Assembly (NCBI RefSeq): GCF_001641265.1
Contig: NW_020167528.1
Location: forward strand, 992,001-1,056,000
Source: Pseudogymnoascus destructans
Lineage: Eukaryota > Ascomycota > Leotiomycetes > Thelebolales > Thelebolaceae
Direction of reading: 5' to 3'
DNA: 64,000 nucleotides
Made by a program: the position numbers and the translations under genes. This document shows positions 55,041 to 64,000 of this stretch, one piece after another. Position 1 is the first letter of the stretch. The number at the start of each line of letters is the position of its first letter. Below the pieces are notes generated by a model. It saw nothing but the letters and a program-made list of their open reading frames with translations, ran no database searches and was not told the DNA's origin.

Positions 55041-56453
55041 CTATGATGTAATTCGCTTACGTCACCCATGGCAAGGCTGTGGTTGATCAGGGACTGTGGC
55101 TGATCTGGACTGTGGCTCATTAGGGCTGTGGCTGAATGTTTGGGTGAATACAAATACTTGTAACAGGCTGTACTCAGCCACTGTACTCAAGTCTGGTCAT
55201 GTGTGTGGCGTAAACTGCCATGCGTGTGGCGTTAGAGCAGGTGTCTCGAACTTTCCATACGGCAGGCGCGCGGCAGCACGGTGGTGCCTGGGCACTGGAG
55301 CGCCGTCACTCGTCCCCTTCACAACACCATCACCACGGTAGGCTAGTATGGACAGAGCCAGTCAAGCACTCGCACAAGGCGTTCCTCCCGGCGTGCCCGA
55401 TTCATACCGTGCCCTTGCAGATCATGGTATTGCCGTGCGAGAGATAGAGAATCAAATAGACTGATCCTCAGCTGGGATTAGTTTGAGGCAGGCTCGCGCT
55501 GGCTTCGCGACCTGTTGCTTTGCTGTACAGGAGTTGGTGTTTATAGCCCTTTTGGCGCAATAATAATAATGTCCGTATGGAGGTACAGACAAGCAAATAC
55601 AGATAGCGAGCGGCCTTTGGTATCCTTCTACCGTGCTTGATATGCCCAGCGAAGGCCATTGCCGCCATCGTTGTGCCAGCTGTTGTGCTCGATATTGTCA
55701 TGCCCGCCAGCACCTCGTTATACATTTGTGGATTGTTGTGCACAGCGCCGTGCTCGCAGTCGTTGCCATGCTGTCATCGTCTGAGCCACTATTAAGGTCT
55801 TCACCAGGTTATCGCAGTCTCACTGTGCTGCTCTGATATATCTTCGCACTTCAGCCGGTTATTCCATTCGCGCGCTTCTCGCGGCGTAACTGGAAACTTG
55901 AGGACGGTCATCTTGTTGAAGGCGGCAATGTAGGGATTCACGCGGCTGTGGTGGCGACGGCGGCGATAAAAGAGCGGAATTCCGTATGGACACCAGAGCT
56001 GACAATTGTAGAGGTTTATCGTTCTGTACAAGCTTGTCGCGACAGAGGAGTATCTCTCAACCAAAGGAGAAAGCGGCCGATTTTGGCAGATATCGGCCAC
56101 TTTTTGGTCCTGCTTGAGAGGGCACAGTTCAACTCAGCTACTATTGCCGCTTTGACAGCCAACGTCAGCCACACTGAGGCTGTGAGCATCGTCGTACCTT
56201 GACGCTAGGCACAGATTTGTCAGCAAATTAACTATTCAAGAAGAAGCTGACATTCCCACTTCGAACAGCTGATGCACACATTAACAGGTTCCCTGATTAT
56301 ATCATCTTTGTTTCAAAACTAGCTTGCAGGTTGATGCTATAGCTAGTGATTTGATTTCAATGCCAGCTTCTAGAAAGTCTTGCAAAGTAGATAGAAGTAT
56401 ATAACAAGAGGCTAAACTTTGGAGGTGGGTGGGAAAAGTTAAGTAGATAATGA
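55041..56453. other. stretch inside the inverted-repeat segment, no secure gene
   Basis: Direct ctgtggctgat-like short repeats lie near 55080-55130. Minus-strand open frames at 55801-56100 (containing NKMTVLKFPVTPREAREWNN) and 55468-55743 (containing STTAGTTMAAMAFAGHIKHG) could be pieces of one degraded gene, but I cannot join or name them. Confidence 0.3.
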
Positions 56454-59400
56454 TTAAAGTGTAAATAGCGCTACAAAGCCATAAAAATCCTCTACTACCA
56501 ACGCACCTCGCCTAAGTAGAAGCTGTTCCACCACCTCATACCTATTTTCTGCCGCTCGGGACAGCGGCGTCCGGCCATACCTATCCTTTGCATCCACCTC
56601 GGCACCCTTGTCCAGCAGCAGCTTGACGACGGCCTCGTGCCCCTTCCCTGCCGCCTGGGACAGCGGCGTCTGGCCAGATCCATCCTTTGCATCTACCTTA
56701 GCGCCCTTGTCCAGCAGCAGCTTAGCAGCGGCCTCGTGCCCCTTCTGTGCTGCCCAAAACAGCGGCGTCTGGCCAGATCCATCCTTTGCATCCACCTCAG
56801 CGCCCTTGTCTAGCAGCAGCTTGGCGACAGTCTCATGCCCCTTCTCTGCTGCCCCAGACAGCGGCGTCCGGCTATACCCATCCTTTGCATCCACCTTAGC
56901 GCCCTTGTCCAGCAGCAGCTTGGCGACGGCCTCGTGCCCGCTCTCTGCCGCCCGGTACAGCGGCGTCCGGCCATACCTATCCTTTGCATCCACCTCAGCG
57001 CCCTTGTCTAGCAGCAGCTTGGCGACAGTCTCATGCCCCTTCTCTGCCGCCCAGAACAGCGGCATCTGGCCAGATCCATCCTTTGCATCCACCTTAGCGC
57101 CCTTGTCCAGCAGCAGCTTGGCGGCGGCCTCGTGCCCCTTCTGTGCCGCCCAAAACAGCGGCGTCCGGCCATGCCTATCCGTTGGATCCACCTCAGCGCC
57201 CTTGTCCAGCAACAGCTTGACGACGGCCTCGTGCCCGCTCTGTGCCGCCTGGTACAGCGGCGTCCGGCCATGCCTATCCGTTGCATCCACCTCGGCGCCC
57301 TTGTCCAGCAGCAGCTGGGCGACAGCCTCGTGCCCATTCCTCGCCGCCCAGGATAGCGGCGTACGGCCGGATCCGTCCATTAGATGAGCTGATTGGCCTG
57401 TCTGAAGGCAACAGTTAACAGCACCCTTAAGACCGAAGTATGCGGCAAGGTGTAGCCCTGTCATTTGCCTGGGATATCTTTGACTGTACCCTGAGCGTGT
57501 GGAGTATAACTTCAGGACAAGAAGTGTTTGGCTCGATGCTTCTACTTGAGCCTTTTTCTCAAGAAAGATAATGACTTCTTGGATTAGTGTAGAAGCGTTA
57601 CGAGCATGACGTCCCCAATTATGTGACGCATAGTCGTAAAGTGGATTCGACTGCAGCCGTTCTTCGAACTCCTCGTCGTTTTGGCAGATGCCAGTCTCGA
57701 AGACGTTAAATGAGAGGTATGTAACGCAGATTGTCGCTATATCAGTTTCTGCTTGTGGGAACCAACGTTTCTGTGTACGTTCGAAGTATTCTTGTGTCGT
57801 ATAGTGAACTAACCGGATGATAGCGCTTTCTTCATCGACTGTAACTAGTCCAGCACACACTGAAACCATGTCCTCTATTGGAGACAAATTCTCCTCGTCA
57901 AACTGTAACTCCCCAAGCTCTACAGCAAGTGCGTGCTCAAGTTCAGACGTCGTCAGCGGCCTCTTTGCACAGGTGATCCATGAGAGGACCTGCTTTGCAA
58001 GCTCTTTTTCGCCTGCGAGCTGGCCTTCAATTCTCTCCATAGCGTCGTTGTATGCGTCATCGTATGCATCATTTCCAGTTGAGAGCTCCTTCAAAGCAGT
58101 ACGGATAGCCTTTGGTGACTTTTTGCCCTTTAGTGAATCAAAGTGGAGCTGTGCAAGCAAGAACCTATGACTAGTAAGCATTATTCACTAACAGCTGGAA
58201 GTCACATACATCCCATTAACTGCTTTTACAATTACGGCCTTTATTTCACGCTGCAGCTCAGAATTGCGAAGAACACACGTAGACAGCTCCGACATATGGC
58301 CATCTAAGTATCTCTGCACATCATAATCGCTTGCCTGGATCTCCAATCGCATGTTGTTTTTAAATTGTACTTCGATTTCTGGAATAAATCTCGAAGTGGA
58401 AAAGATATTTGCTCTGGACTTCGACTGCAACGCGAAAATCTCGGTCAAAAGTTTCGTCCTGCAGCCACCAGATGTTTGACACTCATCAAGTGCGTCAACG
58501 ACGATGAAACATCTCGAATATTGAGCAGCGACAGACTAGAGAGCACTTGATATTTCATTGAATGTCGGCCGCGTCCGCTTCTCCTTATGGCTGTCATAAA
58601 GAGATTTCACACTCTGTGGTAGAGGATATAGGCCTTGAGCTAGCTGCTTCAGCAAACTTGCGACAAGTCCATCGGCCTTCTGCTTGTCTTGTCGACGGAA
58701 GTTGCAGTATAGATATGCGATGCCAATATTCGTGTCTTTCGGAAATTTAGCGTGTAGACAGTCGACAACAATTGAGGTGAGAATCGTCTTTCCCGCTCCA
58801 GGAATTCCTGGACAGAACAATACCTGCTGGTCGGTCTTTACCCATGCCTGGAACTCTGCCGATTCCAAAAGCCACTGACCAGTACCTACCGCCCGTCGAC
58901 TAATGAAGTCGCTCTGTTGGGCGGCATAGTCAACTGGGGCGAGCCAGTCGAGCACTGTTTGACGTCCTTGATCTTCCTGATGTCGCACTAACTTGACCAC
59001 ATTATCTCGAGTAAGTCGTCCGTTGAACGCGTCTAAGAAACCAATGTTTGTACTAATACGACTCCGAAGCTCGTCGATGTCTTCCAGCTTCCAGTTGAGC
59101 CTCTTCCACACTCTTTTGATTCTCTTGCCAACACTCGCATATTCAGAACCAAGTTCGCTATATTTGTCTAGTATTCGTTGGAGCTCGTCGAGAACATTTT
59201 GGCAACCCTTGTCAATGACTTCCAAGTCTCTCTTCTGGTCAGTGTTAAGCTCTTGTTTTGGAAAGGCAACGTCGGCATCTTGAAGGACGATCGATAGACC
59301 TCGGATCCTATTTGAATATAATAGTCAGCAGAGATCAAATTCTTATTGAAATAACGCACTCATCTGAGACAGCCTTGAATTGACTCGGCGCATCCACGAA

Positions 59401-59469
59401 TTCCTTCCGGATCTTGTTCGCAAGCTCGATTGCGGTTATGAAGTCGCCGACGCTAAATCCAAAGCTCAT
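56454..59469 (-). pseudogene. HeLo-like / NACHT / ankyrin NLR with one in-frame stop
   Basis: Three exons (59469-59360, 59307-58210, 58164-56454) sum to 973 codons, open except for one TAG at 58538-58536. The N-terminus, MSFGFSVGDFITAIELANKI, and the following helices match the fungal STAND N-terminal domain with HeLo-like character (about residues 1-200). NACHT features follow: P-loop FCPGIPGAGKTILTS, arginine-containing strand YLYCNFRRQDKQKADGLVAS, Walker B FIVVDALDEC after the stop, and NIFSTSRFIPEI. A winged-helix region follows (LSWITCAKRPLTTSELEHAL, LVHYTTQEYFERT), then ten ankyrin repeats. TAG replaces what is probably CAG (Gln) in the segment SAL-stop-SVAAQYSR, a C-to-T change. Otherwise it is a full-length NLR, proposed to act in non-self recognition. 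It could be read as a young null allele. Confidence 0.85.
56470..57460 (-). repeat. array of ten 99-bp ankyrin repeats, nearly identical
   Basis: Ten exact 33-residue ankyrin repeats of consensus RTPLxxAAxxGHEAVxKLLL then DKGAEVDAKD. Units 2-9 are near-identical, with variation concentrated at W/Q/R/G after TPL and at G/R-S/Y/H near the loop (DGSG, DRYG, DRHG, DGYS). This is the pattern of fungal NLRs whose repeats evolve in concert with a few variable surface positions. Confidence 0.9.
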
Positions 59470-59804
59470 GATGAAGTTGGCTTGCCCATTATCCTACATG
59501 AAGTGAAGAAAAAATGGCAGAGAGTGGGAGTGAAAGACAGGTTTGTTGCACTGGACGACAAAGCATGTTGTCTGCGCTCAGCCTCAAAAGGCTGACTTTG
59601 GCGCCTAAAGGGCAGACTTCTGGCATGGTTGCCGTGTGGAGCTTCTGATGCGGTCGCTCGAATCCATGATTGATCGGGAGAACGGGACTTTTCGGTAAGG
59701 CTTAGCTCCGCCACACGCAACCACAGCTCACCTGCCACAAGCTTTATTATGTAAGATATCCACCTGTATTACTAAGTGACCAGGAATCTTGATCGCTTAA
59801 TTTG
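59470..59804. other. upstream region of the ankyrin NLR
   Basis: A 335-bp spacer between the NLR ATG and the right inverted repeat; it would hold the NLR promoter if the promoter travels with the segment. No gene seen. Confidence 0.45.
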
Positions 59805-60198
59805 GAGGTACAAACCCATATGGCGACTTCGCATGACACAGCACTCCCTGGTCATCACAAGGCTGAAAATGATTTTTCTGCATCGTGGTGAGGCTCGGAA
59901 ACACAGATCAATGTGTTATATGAGTTTGAAAGGTGCAAAGAGCTCGTGGTAGTACTGTAGGTCGATGGGTTCTATTATGCTTCGAATTGACGTCCTCCGC
60001 AATCAGGCCCGACGGCGACGACGTGATCGTAAATTTCAGAGTAGCCAGGGTTTGGACTGTTCAGAAGTAATCACATAACACGACCGAGAGAAAAATATTA
60101 GAATTTTCAGTGGACTCACAAAATTATAATCAATTGAATTCAAAGTACTACTAGTTTGTCCCGTCACGGGGTGCGTCCCGTGATGCAGGGATTCACGT
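59805..60198 (-). repeat. right long inverted repeat
   Basis: Reverse complement of the left repeat. Read on the minus strand it begins ACGTGAATCCCTGCATCACG and shares the cgcaccccgtgacgggac, caattgattata and tggctactctgaaattt blocks. Substitutions are largely transitions. Confidence 0.75.
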
Positions 60199-60521
60199 TA
60201 GTAGTTTTAGCCGTTGGTTTATAGACCACTTTACTTAGCAAAATTAAACAGTCTTCACTTCCACTCCACATCTATGCCCTTCAGTTGCCTTTACACATCG
60301 GATATGCTAACAACGGAGCTAGTGAAGTCCCGCTAGTGCGTATGAGATGTTGCAGACACTGATAGCGCTCGTTATGTCTTCCGTCTCGAGATCATCGGGT
60401 GTTGAATTTTGGCGGTAGTAAAGGCACATACATGTTGTACACCCAGAGATCCAAGCCCCGATGAGCCTTGTTCAGAAGGTTTAACTGAAGTCTGCGGATT
60501 TGTAGATAGCGATACTCGATA
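60199..60521. other. stretch between the inverted repeat and the MADS-like gene
   Basis: About 320 bases with no coding signal; likely 3' flank of the MADS-like gene. Confidence 0.4.
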
Positions 60522-60878
60522 TTATGTATCTACACTTTCCTCCTTACTACCCGCTTGTTCCTGATTTTTTAGCTCCCGTTTCCGTTGAGATTTCTCAGCA
60601 ACATCACTTGGCAATATATTATTAGGGACTGGATATGAAAGCATCTAACTTGTAATTAACCATAATCCTATTAACATCTTGGGCGGACTCACAATTTCTT
60701 CCATCGAAGGTGGAAAACAGGGCTTGCTGACAGATCTATAGGTTGTATATCGCCCATTCTGGTAGATGATTAAAGCCACATCTGCGCCATATAGCTTCCC
60801 ATACTCATATGTCTTGTTGATCAATGAGCTTTTCCTTCTAGATGCATTCTGGGTTTGTCGCTTCTGTATTTTACCCAT
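60522..60878 (-). CDS. small MADS-box-like (SRF-type) protein
   Basis: Two exons (60878-60693, 60644-60522) with a 48-nt intron give 102 residues. The first 62 residues carry a recognisable MADS core: QKRQTQNASRRKSSLINKTY, EYGKLYGADVALIIYQNGRY, then PPSMEEI. This matches the Arg/Lys-rich helix and the GADVALI strand of the SRF/MEF2-type DNA-binding domain found in small fungal accessory proteins. The start MGKIQKRQ is natural for the class. The C-terminal 40 residues are charged (SQRKRELKNQEQAG) with no further domain. It is much shorter than Mcm1/RlmA factors and lacks their activation regions. It may still bind DNA or act as a dimerising decoy; that is inference. Confidence 0.6.
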
Positions 60879-62080
60879 TATTTGATGTAGTATTTCGACA
60901 GCTGACGCTTTGATGGTGTGTCTTATAATTCCAAGTATTGTAGGGATAGATTTTAACATAGTTGGACTGTTGCTGGCACTTAGTGGCTGCAGCAGTTTGC
61001 TTTTGGAAGGCCATATCAGCATCAGAATAGTCTGGTATGCAGGGAAGCAATTTTCGGCGGCCGTGGCATACAGCAGGGATCCCAGTAAGCATAAAATTGC
61101 ACATGACATTACTGTACCGTTGCTTGCAAAAACAGCTTATCCAGTAGTTATGCCTATCCACCATCACTGAACTGCGAACAGACGGAGAGCGCAGACTTCC
61201 GGCCGCTTCTAAAGCCATAAACGAACGCAAGAGCTGTCCAGCTCAAGTATTCAACCTTGGAGCCGAGTATTGATTTCGACGAGCCGTTTGCTACATTTAA
61301 AACATTACACTAGGGGGACCGTTTTGGACGCGCCGGGAGCCACTTATTAGACTTGAGATCATCACTTAAAATATCATTCCAAGTTTCTGTCGACTATAGC
61401 TGCATCGAGGAGTCATTTCTAGCGCTCCAACTGCAACTACCAGCTCAGTCGGCCGAAGCAGCTCCAACAGCACATTGTATCACCTTGGTGGACAGCGCCA
61501 TTCACCCGCAGTGATAAATATCCAAAAGCAGCACTCAAACAACATGATGCATGTGCAGTGGTGAAGCGACATTAACTATCATTTTGGTGCTGCTGCAATA
61601 GTACCTACTCTATAACGGAATACATAGACAAATCACTACCTCTTACCGGCTCACCACACATATTGGTATACAAAGGCCGATCACCTCGGTCATCACACAG
61701 GAAAGATCAGCAACGCGCCTACCTCTAGGCCATCAACAAGGCCGACATAGATGATGCCAATGCGGTTACCGGCGACAGACGGTGCGACACATCCTCTTGG
61801 AATGTAGAGAACGAGCGACACCGGATGTGGGTAGGTAGGCCTCATGCGTCGACACGAACGCTTTCTGCAGCTCATCAAGCAGCCAAGGTTATCCTAGAGC
61901 AATTCCGGGCAGTCCATCTAAATATACGTAGTGTAGACGAGTAAAATCTGTATATAGAAGTAAGGGCAGGCTAGGAAAGGTCTGACAAGTTCAGAGTCAT
62001 TAGATCTATAGATAACTATGAACGAAAATGGAGAAACAGTTTAGAACGGCTTACATAGCTGCAATCGAATAAATCAACCA
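60879..62080. other. stretch without a supportable gene
   Basis: The left end is upstream of the MADS-like gene. The rest (61260-62080) has stops in all frames and no repeat or RNA gene that I can identify. Confidence 0.4.
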
Positions 62081-62179
62081 GGCAGTGAGGCTAGGAGCTC
62101 CCAATGGTCCTTCAGGATATAATAATATGTCCTTCATTGCGCTTCCGGCCACTCCCCAGAGCCCACTATTTCTGGAGAC

Positions 62180-62460
62180 CTGGGATGATCGCCAGATCCA
62201 GCCAATCTCCCGAGTCTCCCGCCTCTGGAGACCTGGAATCGCCAGATCCAACCAATCTTCCGAGTCTCCCGCCTCTGGAGACCGCGGGGCGTGGGAGCAA
62301 CTCGGCTCCCTGGAGAACTGGGATCGCCAGATCAGGCCAATCTCCCGAGTCTCCCGGCTCTGGGGCCCTGAAATCGCCAGATCCAGCCAATCTCCCGAGT
62401 CTCCCTGCTCTGGAGACCGCGGGGCGTGGGAGGCGCTCGACTCCCTCGAGCGGCGGTCTC
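62180..62460. repeat. GC-rich higher-order tandem repeat, 135-bp period
   Basis: The motif gccagatc plus the following aatctcccgagtctccc occurs at 62191, 62241, 62326 and 62376. Spacings are 50, 85, 50, so the pair is duplicated with a 135-base period. The insert gaccgcggggcgtgggag is present once per period (about 62280 and 62414). Open frames across it on both strands follow from base composition. Confidence 0.8.
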
Positions 62461-62529
62461 TAGAGGTGTGGGGGGCTTTCGAGCGTAATGGGCCTAAGAC
62501 CCGCGGGCGTGAGCCACACACATACATAG

Positions 62530-62640
62530 GCTGCTCCCGAGTGTTCCACTAAATTTCCGATTGCGTCGTTCCCACTACAAATCCCGTCTCATCCATGTTA
62601 TACACGTTCTCGAGTTCTGGTTCTTTTCGTCAAACTGCCA
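62530..62640 (-). mobile_element. pogo/Fot1-type DDE transposase fragment
   Basis: On the minus strand, LENVYNMDETGFVVGTTQS is readable in one frame and ends soon after at a TAG. YNMDETGF holds the first catalytic Asp of the DDE domain in fungal pogo/Fot1-like transposases. Upstream codons are in other frames and interrupted by stops, and neither the helix-turn-helix region nor the later catalytic residues were found. It is a short dead remnant. Confidence 0.65.
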
Positions 62641-64000
62641 AACCGCTGCGATATCTTCTCATATGTAGCCTCTTGATGCCGCCGCAACGACTCTAATTGT
62701 CGAGAATTCGTTCCTTTAATTGTAGGATATTGATTTGGGCCAACACAGGTGTTGCTGGGAGGGCAGTACTGGTAACTCGTGTAATTCATCGTGCTAATGT
62801 CCTCTCTTCTACGTTAGAGAGTAATCGGACGTCCCCGAGGCTTGCGCCTTTGTTTTACGTCCAGCCATTCGATCGCGTAGTGTTTGAGCCGGAACGTAAA
62901 AGTGTATCGCTGTAGCCCGGATACATGAATGCTCACTATTTTCCAGTTAGTTATTGCCTTTTGTATGTCTTCTCCAGAATTCGCTTTACCAGTTACACGT
63001 AAGAAGCCAAAAGTCGCATTGCTACATCAATAGAGGGTTGAAAACAGACCCTTGAAGGGTGCGAGAACGCTACCAGCAAGAATTTGAGGGGCAAAAGCGC
63101 TCCAGTTTTGGCATGACAAAAACTGCCTTGCTGCTTGGTTGCTCTTATTTACCATTTCATGGTCATAGAGTCACAACTGGCTGGAGCGGTATTCTATCCT
63201 TTCTTCGCTTTGTTCGAGGGATCAATTTTGGAGGTGGGTTGATTTTCCTTGTCGTCAATTTTGACGCTGCGCTAGCTTATTACACGGTTGATGCGGGTTG
63301 ATGCGTGTTGATGCAGCCACAAACTCCACAGGGGTCAAAACTGGATGATCACCGATTATGTACATCCTGACTTGAGCAATGAGCCAAAATGTGATTGCTG
63401 TAGTAGGTACAGGAAACATGGCACCTGAGATACTACAGTACAAGATGATCGTACATACACTCTTCTTGAATCGGCTCACGTCGTCGCTATTGCAGATCGC
63501 TAACAAAGTCCCACCTTGCAACTTCAATATTGCATCATTACCAGTAGGCTGCGCACTACTCGCCCAATACTCGGCTCACTCACTCAGTGGGTTACTCAGC
63601 TGGGTGAGTAGCTGAACCTTTCACTCGACTCGGTGAGTGAGGCCAATACTCAGTTACTCTGTAAAAACCCAGTGAGTACTCGGCTGTCACGTGTAAGATA
63701 TATGCATTACGTGAACAGTCCCTCATACGATTAATACTGTTTTATGGTTACAGTTGTAAGTTAACTTAAAGTATTACATTTATCAGCATCACTCTACCAT
63801 CTCTAATAAGCTGTGAGAACGAATCACGTATATTCCTCTATCTAAGTACCACGATTATCAGAAGATTATCAGAACACTATATTATATATGCTCAAGAACA
63901 TCTTTCCACCTTGCTTGATGAGGCCGGCCAGACCTACTAATACCTAAAGTATTTATAGGGTCTTGACGAGTAGCTTGAAAGATATCAAGTAGATCTCCTC
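62641..64000. other. stretch with short repeats, no gene
   Basis: Includes a triplicate of (g)gttgatgcg near 63287-63315 and, at 63560-63680, an interspersed run of actc and gagt words (actcactcagtgggttact, gggtgagtag) that can pair with itself. The remaining sequence to the window end is AT-rich with no convincing frame. Confidence 0.4.

Larger units (their letters stand above)
54640..60198. mobile_element. 5.56-kb segment bounded by long inverted repeats and TA dinucleotides
   Basis: The left boundary reads ta then ACGTGCATCCCTGCATCACG; the right boundary is the inverse, ending ...GATTCACGT then ta. TA flanks both ends, as expected for Tc1/mariner/pogo target duplication. The inverted similarity runs inward about 400 bases. 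Inside lies the HeLo-like/NACHT/ankyrin NLR gene. No transposase was found inside. It could be one large non-autonomous element or two separate copies of a small element in opposite orientation that happen to flank the gene. Confidence 0.6.

Noticed and set aside
56608..57387. 259-codon plus-strand open frame with APLSSSSLATASCP repeats
   Set aside because: Antisense shadow of the ankyrin array.
28125..64000. Starship-type giant element (DUF3435/YR captain)
   Set aside because: I looked for a tyrosine-recombinase captain gene at either end of the accessory block and saw none; the cargo-like content alone is not evidence.

Overview
The window comes from a filamentous ascomycete (Pezizomycotina). 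Genes carry many short introns of 44-86 nt with GT..AG ends and internal CTAAC-like branch sites. The conserved proteins are typical of filamentous fungi, and the repeat-rich half carries accessory families common in these fungi. I suspect Eurotiomycetes from the feel of the proteins, but the sequence alone does not prove a class.

Bases 1 to about 28,000 are a compact, gene-dense housekeeping block. In order it holds RAV1 (V-ATPase assembly, minus strand, 3' end outside the window), SFI1 (spindle-pole-body scaffold, minus), cytosolic isoleucyl-tRNA synthetase ILS1 (minus), the golgin/tether USO1 (minus), the nuclear 5'-3' exoribonuclease RAT1 (plus) and a neurofibromin-type Ras GTPase-activating protein of the IRA/NF1 family (plus). 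For the five complete genes the exons joined by hand give lengths divisible by three, and splice junctions restore conserved motifs. RAV1, which is cut by the window edge, keeps a consistent phase at every junction. USO1 and RAT1 diverge from one 0.73-kb intergenic region.

From about 28.1 kb the character changes abruptly to an accessory, repeat-rich compartment. It starts with a pogo/Tc1-like element end and a GC-rich tandem duplication. It then holds a Myb/SANT-like gene and a 7.2-kb block flanked by 335-bp direct repeats. That block contains a decayed SesB-hydrolase/NB-ARC/TPR immune-type receptor (NLR) joined in frame to a two-pass membrane-protein gene. Next come fragments of a PDDEXK_12-like nuclease and of a cytochrome P450, a DUF7924 nuclease-like gene, a RasGEF-like gene, a gene with an 87-bp coding minisatellite, a degenerate kinase and two paralogous genes of an unrecognised family. 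Last is a 5.56-kb segment bounded by about 400-bp inverted repeats and TA dinucleotides that encloses a HeLo-like/NACHT/ankyrin NLR with one in-frame stop. The right end holds a small MADS-box-like gene, a GC-rich higher-order repeat and a pogo-type transposase scrap.

The accessory half reads as an NLR-rich island shaped by duplication and mobile elements. Both NLRs combine near-identical repeat arrays (TPR, ankyrin) with stop codons explicable by C-to-T change. Other notable items are a 54-bp near-perfect palindrome present twice about 5.5 kb apart and the paralogous orphan pair. All functional calls come from reading translations; no database search was run.
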